NCBI GenBank assembly: GCA_937968015.1
Contig: CALBSO010000143.1
Span: 47,748 to 111,747, forward strand
Source: an uncultured Thermomicrobia bacterium
GTDB lineage: Bacteria; Chloroflexota; Chloroflexia; Thermomicrobiales; JALYUS01
Direction of reading: 5' to 3'
DNA length: 64,000 bases
The position numbers were made by a program, and so were the translations under genes. The notes beneath the pieces were generated by a model that worked only from the letters and a program-made list of their open reading frames with translations, ran no database searches and was not told the DNA's origin. Shown one piece after another: positions 23,088 through 28,920 of this stretch (position 1 is its first letter; each line of letters opens with the position of its first letter).

Positions 23088-23585
23088 CTATGATTGGCCG
23101 TCCGCCTCAAGCGCGTCGCGCACGAACTCCGCGTGGCCTTGCGGCTTGACGTTGAAATAGACGGCTTGCACGGCCCCGTCGGCGTCAACGACGAAGGTGC
23201 TGCGCGCCACACCCATATAGGTCTTGCCATACATGCTTTTTTCGACCCACACGCCGTGCTTCTGTGCCGTTGTTGCCCCTTCATCCGAGAGGAAGAGGAA
23301 GGGCAACGCATTGTTTGCCTGGAAGGTGTGCAGTGGCGCGATGGGGTCGGGGCTGATGCCGACGACCCGGTAGCCCAAACGGTCAAAATCGGCCTTCAGA
23401 TCACGGAAGGCCACTGCTTCAACCGTTCAGCCATCGGTGTTCGCTTTCGGGAAGTAGAAGAGGACCATTCCCCGGTGGTCACGGATAAGATCGGCGACGG
23501 AATGCGTCGCGCCGTCGGTGCCAGGCAGGGTGAAATCAGGCAGCGGTCCACTGACCTGCGGTAGCGTGGCTGCGGAATCTCCCAA
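23088..23585 (-). CDS. bcp: Bcp/AhpC-type peroxiredoxin with in-frame TGA at the catalytic Cys (probable selenoprotein)
   Basis: Thiol-dependent peroxidase of the Bcp (PrxQ) family. Reading through one TGA gives 165 residues in one frame: LPDFTLPGTDGATHS, then FYFPKANTDG, the TGA at codon 53 (23429-23427), then TVEAVAFRDL, VVGISPDP and GVARSTFVVDADG. In Bcp proteins this motif is PKxxTPGC-TxEAxxFRD, so the TGA is exactly the peroxidatic cysteine. A two-part hairpin starts at the TGA itself. There is no other stop or frameshift, and the downstream half is well conserved. The resolving Cys five residues on is Val, so it would be a 1-Sec enzyme. The start is TTG at 23585 with AGGAGG five bases upstream. 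The alternative is a pseudogene with a nonsense change. Confidence 0.8.
23378..23429 (-). promoter_or_regulatory. SECIS-like hairpin beginning at the TGA codon
   Basis: On the reverse strand the inner stem is GGCCTTC (23412-23406) pairing perfectly with GAAGGCC (23397-23391), closing the 8-base loop CGTGATCT. An outer stem AACGGT (23427-23422), which includes the A of the TGA, pairs with ACCGTT (23383-23378). The apical loop begins 21 bases after the TGA and has G at its second position, within the usual geometry of bacterial selenocysteine insertion elements. Confidence 0.7.
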
Positions 23586-23605
23586 GATGTCCTCCTACGA
23601 TGCTG

Positions 23606-23656
23606 CGAGTCGCGACTCGGCGCACGCGACTCGTCCAATCCCCGATACGCGACTCG
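23606..23656. repeat. GCGACTCG repeats between peroxiredoxin and binding-protein genes
   Basis: CGAGTCGCGACTCG (23606-23619) is a perfect 14-base palindrome. GCGACTCG then recurs twice more, at about 23626 and 23649, filling the 72-base gap between the two reverse-strand genes. It is similar in style to the short dispersed repeats near grpE; no function is evident. Confidence 0.6.
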
Positions 23657-23657
23657 G

Positions 23658-25169
23658 CTATTTTTTGACCGCTTCCGCGAAGGCTTGCTCCATCTTCGTT
23701 TGGGCGGCCTTTGCGGCATCCTGCGGGGATTTCCCGCTGACGACAACGTCCTGGAGCATCTCCGAGTAGATGCGCTTCTGTCCGGTGGCGCTCATCTGGG
23801 TGAGCAAGTCCGGCGTCGGTTGTGCCGGAAGCCACGTCGGTTTCGCGTTCGTGATGCCAGCAGGGAAGGCATCGAAGTAGGGCCGGTCCTTCCAGAACTT
23901 GGCATTCGCGAGGTCCTTGTAGACCGGATACCAACGGCCTCCGACCTTTTCGTAGACCGCTTCGACCTTGTCCGGCTTCATGATCTCACGAATCATTGCC
24001 TTTGCGGCGTCCACCTGCTTCGAGGCGGAGAAGACGGACCATGACCATGTCCCAAGCGAGGAACCGGTCTGCCCCGACTTCCCTTTCGGGTTTGCTGCCT
24101 GCGTGGTGTCTTTCAGGAGTTCCTTATCGTTTTGATCGAGATAGGCGAAGATCGAGGCGGGATTGAAGACGAAGCAAGACTGGCGGGACTGATAGGATTT
24201 GTTATTGCTACTATCATCCCATGACGGCGAATCCTGCGGAATCAATTTGTCCTTCCACCACGTCTGCACTCTGGTCAGCGCGGAAATCGTCCCGTCATTG
24301 TTGATCGCAGGCTTGCCGTCTTTGTCCACCAGCGTGCCGCCATCCGCGAGGAGCAACTGTTGGATGTTGCCGTCACCGTCCGGCGTGCGGCCGAGGGTGA
24401 AGCCGATGCCGTAGAGTTTCGGCGGACTATTGACCTTTCGCGCGATCTGCTCCAACGCATCCCACGTATCGGGCGCCTGCCGGTTGCCGGTGGCCTTTTC
24501 AATCAGATCGAGACGCGCATAGGTGACGGAGAGGTCCGCCTGCATCGGAATCGAGTACGTCTTGCCGTTGACCTGCACGTACGGCAGCAGTTGCTCGTAG
24601 ATGCCGCCACCCAGACCCTTGACGTCGTTGTAGACGTCGGAAAGATCGGCGAGCCGATTTTGCGCCGCATAGTAGATCGTGTTCGTCCCGCTCAACATGA
24701 CGACATCAGGGATCGCACCCGTCTCAATGGCGCCGGCAACTTTGGAGTCGTAGCTGGAGCCATCGAGTGGGACGTATTCCACGCTCACGTTATTTGCCTT
24801 ACCCCAGTCGGCCATCTGTTGACCGAGCAGCGCGTCGCCGTCCTTCGTGAAGGAGACGATGCCCCACGCCGTCATCTTGCCGCTGAAGGACTTCACTGCT
24901 GTCGGCGCGACCGCAACCGCCGATCCCGTCGTGGCGGGCGCGGTCGTTCCGGCAGCGGCAGGCGGTTTCGTCGCGGCGGCCGCGCTGCCGCTCGGCGCGG
25001 TCGTTGCTGATGCGCCCGCGGTGGTCGCCGCCGGTTTCGGGGTATCCGTGGCGCTCGATCCGCCGCAGGCGGCAAGGACTGTGCTGACTGCGGCGGTGGC
25101 AGCCGTTGCCGCGACACCGCGCAGGAGCGTGCGACGGCTCGTCATAGTGGTTTGAAGTCGGTCGAACAT
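23658..25169 (-). CDS. Extracellular solute-binding lipoprotein (family 1, sugar-type ABC)
   Basis: A 503-residue substrate-binding protein of the carbohydrate ABC type. The N-terminus has a twin-arginine-like motif (SRRTLLRG) and the lipobox VLAAC, so it is probably a Tat-exported lipoprotein. A low-complexity Ala/Thr/Pro linker (about 40-75) follows, then the binding fold with MTAWGIVSFTKDGDALLGQQ, GAIPDVVMLSGTN and GWxPVYKDLANAKFW-like segments near the C-terminus. The start at 25169 was chosen for the AAGGAGG upstream; the frame is open further back. It follows two permease genes in the same direction. Ligand unknown; no sugar-cleaving enzyme or ATPase adjoins. Confidence 0.9.
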   Translation of the reverse strand: MFDRLQTTMTSRRTLLRGVAATAATAAVSTVLAACGGSSATDTPKPAATTAGASATTAPSGSAAAATKPPAAAGTTAPATTGSAVAVAPTAVKSFSGKMTAWGIVSFTKDGDALLGQQMADWGKANNVSVEYVPLDGSSYDSKVAGAIETGAIPDVVMLSGTNTIYYAAQNRLADLSDVYNDVKGLGGGIYEQLLPYVQVNGKTYSIPMQADLSVTYARLDLIEKATGNRQAPDTWDALEQIARKVNSPPKLYGIGFTLGRTPDGDGNIQQLLLADGGTLVDKDGKPAINNDGTISALTRVQTWWKDKLIPQDSPSWDDSSNNKSYQSRQSCFVFNPASIFAYLDQNDKELLKDTTQAANPKGKSGQTGSSLGTWSWSVFSASKQVDAAKAMIREIMKPDKVEAVYEKVGGRWYPVYKDLANAKFWKDRPYFDAFPAGITNAKPTWLPAQPTPDLLTQMSATGQKRIYSEMLQDVVVSGKSPQDAAKAAQTKMEQAFAEAVKK

Positions 25170-25242
25170 CGTCAGTATCCTCCTTTTGTTCCATGACACA
25201 TGACCCAACGACGTGCCCTGTTCGGGCTTTGCCTCTCTCCGT

Positions 25243-26127
25243 TTACCCTTTCACCGCCCCGCCGGAGAGACCGGAGACGACCCACTTCTGCGCGATCAGG
25301 TAGACAAGAATCGGGGGCGCCGAGGAGAGAATGGACATCGCCATCAAGGCCCCCCACTGGAAGACATCCCCATTGATCAGACCCCCTAAGCCTGCCGGGA
25401 TCGTCTTCTCGGAGTCCTTCGTCACGAGCAGCAGGGCAAAGAAGAACTCATTCCACGCGTTCGTGAATGCGAACAAGGCGATCACCGCGAGGGCGGGTAA
25501 GGCGAGGGGAATAATGATGCGCACCAGTGATTGCAGCCGGGTCGCCCCATCCACCAGCGCCGCGTCTTCCAGTTCCACCGGGATCGTGTTGAAGTACGAA
25601 ATCGCCAGCCAGGTGCAGAAGGGGACGGTAAAGATCAGATAAATCGCGATCAACCCGGAGGCCTTGTTCGTCAGGTGCAGTTGCAGCGCGATCTGGGTGA
25701 TCGGGATGAAGAGCAGCGCGCCGGGCACGAGATAGGTGACGATAATGGCGCGGGCCATAAACGTCCGGCCACGAAAGCGGAGACGAGTCATCGCGTAGGC
25801 CGACAGCACCCCGATCACCATCGCGATCAGGGTGGTACCGATCGAGACGAAGAGGCTGTTCTTGATATAGGTCAGGAATTTCGTTTTGTGAATCACCTCG
25901 CTATAGTGCTGGCCCGTGATATGCGTTGGGAAGAGCGATGCCTGCTGATAAAGGTCCTTATTCGTCTTGAGTGAGGTTTCGATGATCCACACAAATGGGA
26001 AGAGCGTCCAGAGCGTGAAGATGCTCAGCCCGATCACCATCACCACGGTCCGCACGCCGTTCCGCGCCCACCAGGTACTCGCGGCATGCCGTTCGGTCTG
26101 AGATCGTGCCCGTGCAGCAATCGCCAT
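25243..26127 (-). CDS. Carbohydrate ABC transporter permease (MalG-like)
   Basis: A 294-residue inner-membrane permease with about six helices. The first is VVMVIGLSIFTLWTLFPFVW. The cytoplasmic EAA loop, VELEDAALVDGATRLQSLVR, interacts with the ATPase; the last part contains LPALAVIALFAFTNAWNEFF, typical of the MalG branch. Its start at 26127 lies 16 bases after the stop of the MalF-like gene, so the two are co-transcribed. A generic sugar-importer ATPase encoded elsewhere (MsmK/UgpC-like) is presumably shared, because none is in this block. Confidence 0.93.
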   Translation of the reverse strand: MAIAARARSQTERHAASTWWARNGVRTVVMVIGLSIFTLWTLFPFVWIIETSLKTNKDLYQQASLFPTHITGQHYSEVIHKTKFLTYIKNSLFVSIGTTLIAMVIGVLSAYAMTRLRFRGRTFMARAIIVTYLVPGALLFIPITQIALQLHLTNKASGLIAIYLIFTVPFCTWLAISYFNTIPVELEDAALVDGATRLQSLVRIIIPLALPALAVIALFAFTNAWNEFFFALLLVTKDSEKTIPAGLGGLINGDVFQWGALMAMSILSSAPPILVYLIAQKWVVSGLSGGAVKG

Positions 26128-26143
26128 GCGAACCTCCGCCGCG

Positions 26144-27100
26144 CTACGCGCGCCCCTCGGTCGAGAGCATCCGTTTGGTCAGGAAGACGATCGCCACGAT
26201 GAAGAGCGGGAAGAACATCACCGAGACCGCCGCCGCCGTCCCCAACTGCCGCGCCCCGTCAATGCCGATCTCATACGCGAGCATCGGGAAGGTCATCGTC
26301 GCGTTGGCCGGTCCACCGCGCGTGAGGACGAAGACGAAGTTGACGCTGTTCGCCGTCCAGATCGTCGACAAGAGGCAGGTGATGATGAGGACCGGTTTCA
26401 GGCTCGGCAGAGTGATAAAGACGAAGCGCTGGAAGACATTCGCGCCATCCATCGCCGCTGCTTCGTACTGCTCGCGCGGGATTGCCTGCATCCCGGCGAG
26501 GAGCATCATCGTGTAGAAGGGCGTCCCCTGCCAGACGACGACGACGATCACTGACCAGAGCGCCAGGCGCGGGTTGGCGAGGAACTGGGTCAGGGTGTCC
26601 TTCTGCAGATAGTTGATCCGGATCAGGTTCAAGAGACCGTTCGGCGTGCCGTCGTAAATCCACCGCCAGGTGAGGGCGGTGATCAGCGTCGGCATCGCCC
26701 AGGGCAAAAAGAGCAGGGCGCGCATGACCATCCGCCCGCGAAACCGCTCGTTGAGCAGCAGCGCCATGCACATGCCGAGCGACACCTTCACGGCAATGGC
26801 GACCGCGGTGTAGACGAACGAGACCCAGACGGACTTGCGGAAGACCGCGCCGTACTGCGCGCCGACGAGGAGATCACGGTAATTCCGCACGCCGACCCAG
26901 GTCGCCGGACCACCGACGACCTTGTGCTGCAAACTGAGGATGATGGCCGCGACGAAGGGATAGGCGATCAGGACGACCAGCACCACGGTCAGCGGCAGCA
27001 GGAAGAGCCAGGCGAGCCGCCAGTCGCGCCCGAGCAGTCGCTGGCTCACTGATCGTGGGGAGACCGCTGCGGTGCGCTTACCGAGCGAGATCGTCGCCAT
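26144..27100 (-). CDS. Carbohydrate ABC transporter permease (MalF-like)
   Basis: A 318-residue permease, first gene of the reverse-strand transporter run. It has a hydrophobic N-terminal helix WLFLLPLTVVLVVLIAYPFV and the segment LLFLPWAMPTLITALTWRWI. The EAA loop is PREQYEAAAMDGANVFQRF and the C-terminal helices end at IVAIVFLTKRM. The start at 27100 (MATISLGKRT) was chosen because GAAGGAGAG precedes it; the open frame continues 22 codons upstream without family similarity. The gene order permease-permease-binding protein is inverted relative to most such operons. Confidence 0.92.
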   Translation of the reverse strand: MATISLGKRTAAVSPRSVSQRLLGRDWRLAWLFLLPLTVVLVVLIAYPFVAAIILSLQHKVVGGPATWVGVRNYRDLLVGAQYGAVFRKSVWVSFVYTAVAIAVKVSLGMCMALLLNERFRGRMVMRALLFLPWAMPTLITALTWRWIYDGTPNGLLNLIRINYLQKDTLTQFLANPRLALWSVIVVVVWQGTPFYTMMLLAGMQAIPREQYEAAAMDGANVFQRFVFITLPSLKPVLIITCLLSTIWTANSVNFVFVLTRGGPANATMTFPMLAYEIGIDGARQLGTAAAVSVMFFPLFIVAIVFLTKRMLSTEGRA

Positions 27101-27196
27101 CAGCCTGACTCTCCTTCGGTTCGCGTTCACCACGACGGACCATTCCGACCCGCAGTGTGTTGCCACGTCCCCTCAGATGCAAAGCGTTCTGACGGT

Positions 27197-27226
27197 ACGA
27201 TACGCGACCGACCGATGACACGTCAA
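27197..27226 (-). promoter_or_regulatory. Candidate promoter of the ABC permease operon
   Basis: On the reverse strand TTGACG and TATCGT are separated by 18 bases, about 97 bases before the MalF-like start. The remainder of the 27101-27393 gap shows no gene-like feature beyond a short open frame running into the tRNA. Confidence 0.5.
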
Positions 27227-27354
27227 CAGCGCGCACCAAAACGAGAATGAGGCCCGCGGGGCGAGTACGGTTGCGAAGGAGATCGCTATGCCGTGCCGAT
27301 CACAGAAAGAAACGGACGGCAATCTTCAAGCAGCGATCGGGCGGGGTCAAATGG

Positions 27355-27374
27355 AAAGAGCGAAGGTTGCGCTC
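27355..27374 (-). terminator. Possible terminator after tRNA-Arg(TCG)
   Basis: On the reverse strand GAGCG, a 7-base loop, CGCTC, then TTTCC, about 20 bases past the last tRNA of the cluster. The 5-bp stem is weak. Confidence 0.35.
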
Positions 27375-27393
27375 GGTGAGCATGACGGGGAAG

Positions 27394-27470
27394 TGGTACG
27401 CCCGGAGGGACTCGAACCCCCAACCTTCTGATCCGAAGTCAGACGCTCTGTCCAATTGAGCTACGAGCGC
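27394..27470 (-). tRNA. tRNA-Arg (anticodon TCG)
   Basis: Reverse strand. Acceptor GCGCTCG / CGGGCGT (first pair G-T), anticodon stem TCTGA/TCAGA with loop CTTCGGA, T-loop TTCGAGT, discriminator A and encoded CCA. Anticodon TCG reads CGA (and CGG by wobble). It is the last gene of the tRNA-rnpB cluster. Confidence 0.94.
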
Positions 27471-27483
27471 ACTGGAAGGAAAA

Positions 27484-27560
27484 TGGGGTGCCTCACGGGG
27501 CTCGAACCCGTAACATCCGGCTCCACAGGCCGGCGCTCTGCCGATTGAGCTAGAGGCACC
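27484..27560 (-). tRNA. tRNA-His (anticodon GTG)
   Basis: Reverse strand. Acceptor GTGCCTC/GAGGCAC, anticodon stem CCGGC/GCCGG with loop CTGTGGA, discriminator C and encoded CCA. The extra G at position -1 required by histidyl-tRNA synthetase is encoded at 27560. It lies between rnpB (11 bases) and tRNA-Arg (13 bases). Confidence 0.95.
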
Positions 27561-27571
27561 ACAGTGCATGC

Positions 27572-27960
27572 GGGGATGTCAGGCGCGTAAGCCGAGTTCT
27601 GTTGACGCATAAGAATGCGCTGATGACCATCTCTCTCCGTCCCGGCGGACCGGGACGGGCCGCGTCGTCGCCTTCACGGCTGCTCTCGACTTTCGGTCTC
27701 GGCGAGTCACCGTCAGCAACCGGCATCGGCTGCGTGCGACCGGATCGGAGATTGCAGCAGGGAGGATTGCCCGTTTCATCCGGCCCGCCGAAGCGGCCGA
27801 CACCGTTTCTGTTGCTCTCGGGCGGTTGCCCGCCCGCCCGCTCCCGCGGGACTGTCAGCGCGATGACGCGCTTCCCCGGCTTTCGCCGGGCACCCTGCTC
27901 TGTGCTGCTCGGACTTTCCTCTCAGGTCTTCACCTGAGCGGCCATCCTGCCCAACACCCC
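27572..27960 (-). ncRNA. rnpB: RNase P RNA (bacterial type A)
   Basis: Catalytic RNA that trims 5' leaders of tRNA precursors. The universal 5' block GAGGAAAGTCCG is read on the reverse strand at 27921-27910, and the 3' block ACAGAACTCGGCTTAC at 27602-27587. The ends were set by the pairing of GGGGTGT at the 5' end with ACATCCCC at the 3' end (helix P1), giving about 389 bases. The gene sits inside a same-strand tRNA cluster, between tRNA-Leu and tRNA-His. Boundaries are good to within several bases. Confidence 0.92.
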
Positions 27961-28016
27961 GTATTGCCTTGTCAATGCGCCGTGCCATGTCCCGCATGCA
28001 CGGCTTGGATACGAAC

Positions 28017-28103
28017 TGGTGCCGAAGGAGGGATTTGAACCCTCACGCCCCAACGGGCACTACGCCCTGAACGTAGCGCGTCTGCCGATTCCGCCACTTC
28101 GGC
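28017..28103 (-). tRNA. tRNA-Leu (anticodon CAG)
   Basis: Reverse strand, 87 bases, with a class II long variable arm. Acceptor GCCGAAG/CTTCGGC, anticodon stem CTACG/CGTAG with loop TTCAGGG, T-loop TTCAAAT, discriminator A and encoded CCA. Anticodon CAG reads CTG. Only four bases separate it from tRNA-Thr. Confidence 0.95.
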
Positions 28104-28107
28104 CAAC

Positions 28108-28182
28108 TGGAGCCGACGATCGGATTTGAACCGATGACCTGCTGTTTACGAAACAGCTGCTCTGCCGCTGAGCTACGTCGGC
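28108..28182 (-). tRNA. tRNA-Thr (anticodon CGT)
   Basis: Reverse strand. Acceptor GCCGACG/CGTCGGC, anticodon stem GCTGT/ACAGC with loop TTCGTAA, T-loop TTCAAAT, discriminator T and encoded CCA. Anticodon CGT reads ACG. It is the first gene of the tRNA-Thr / tRNA-Leu / rnpB / tRNA-His / tRNA-Arg run. Confidence 0.95.
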
Positions 28183-28197
28183 GCTATCGCCGCACGG

Positions 28198-28226
28198 ATT
28201 CTACCATGCGACACCAGCGAGCGCAA
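28198..28226 (-). promoter_or_regulatory. Promoter of the tRNA-rnpB cluster
   Basis: On the reverse strand TTGCGC (-35) and TAGAAT (-10) are 17 bases apart, and tRNA-Thr begins 15 bases after the -10. No other comparable promoter was noticed inside the cluster, so the five RNAs may share this one. Confidence 0.65.
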
Positions 28227-28297
28227 GCGGCACCGAAACATCCACCGACCGGATGGCGCCTCCGCATTGCACGCATTTTACCGATAGTCACAGAGCG

Positions 28298-28362
28298 TGC
28301 CTATCAGTCAGTGCCTCGTGGGCATGCCTGTGTCCGGCCGGCACGCCATTGACTGATCGGCA
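28298..28362. promoter_or_regulatory. Inverted repeat upstream of XRE regulator, candidate operator
   Basis: TGCCTATCAGTCAGTG (28298-28313) and CATTGACTGATCGGCA (28347-28362) are inverse complements with two mismatches, separated by 33 bases. The right arm ends 46 bases before the XRE start. Such paired sites suit binding by the dimeric regulator encoded immediately downstream (autoregulation). Confidence 0.45.
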
Positions 28363-28408
28363 CGGAAGGAATAGACTGGATGGTGGGTTCGTGACAGGGA
28401 GGCGACCG

Positions 28409-28822
28409 ATGATGCAAGAGCAATCCAGTGGCGCGGCGGTTCGTTTTGGGCAGACATTGACGCGCCTGCGTACCGCGCAGCGGCTCTCTCAGAATCAACT
28501 CGCGCAGCGTGCGGGTCTGAACCATTCCTATATCAGCCGCTTGGAATCAGGCGGTCGTGGTGACCCATCCCGCGTCGTCGTGGAACAATTCGTCGGCGCG
28601 CTTGGGCTTGATGCGTCGGGCCGCGATGCCGACGAACTGCGAATGGCAGCGGGCTTTCTCCCTGTAGACCCGGCGCACTTGCTGACCGGAGAAACCTCGC
28701 TCGCCAGACTGGCGACACTGCTTGAAGATACGCGCTTGCCGGATCAATCCCGTGCCACATTGCGGCGCTTGCTCTCGCTGCTTGTCGAGGAGTACACGCG
28801 AACCGCGAATCACGAGTCCTGA
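28409..28822 (+). CDS. XRE-family helix-turn-helix transcriptional regulator
   Basis: A 137-residue DNA-binding protein. The HTH lies at residues about 10-65: FGQTLTRLRTAQRLSQNQLA, then QRAGLNHSYISRLESGGR, with the typical recognition-helix pattern. The C-terminal half (about 75-137) is helical with no recognised ligand domain. The start at 28409 has GGGAGG six bases upstream; the adjacent ATG at 28412 is possible, and the longer frame upstream lacks similarity. A large inverted repeat just upstream suggests autoregulation. The next gene is dnaE, 98 bases downstream, with its own palindrome-containing upstream region. Targets unknown. Confidence 0.88.
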   Translation: MMQEQSSGAAVRFGQTLTRLRTAQRLSQNQLAQRAGLNHSYISRLESGGRGDPSRVVVEQFVGALGLDASGRDADELRMAAGFLPVDPAHLLTGETSLARLATLLEDTRLPDQSRATLRRLLSLLVEEYTRTANHES

Positions 28823-28920
28823 CGGACGTATGGACAGTATGTACGTACTTTGGTAGGCTGAACGTACAGTGTGATCGGCACGTTCGTGGCGCGCCTTTGG
28901 CGGCATCCTTCTGGGGGAGC

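Noticed and set aside
23088..23414. Treating the peroxiredoxin as a truncated 108-residue gene or a simple pseudogene
   Set aside because: Good conservation on both sides of a single TGA, its exact placement at the catalytic Cys and the adjoining hairpin fit selenocysteine better than random decay, though a nonsense mutation is not excluded.
27289..27432. Short forward ORF with a good Shine-Dalgarno (ATG near 27292) running into tRNA-Arg
   Set aside because: Its C-terminus is just the antisense of the tRNA gene, the product has no recognisable character, and only the ribosome-site-like GAAGGAG supports it.
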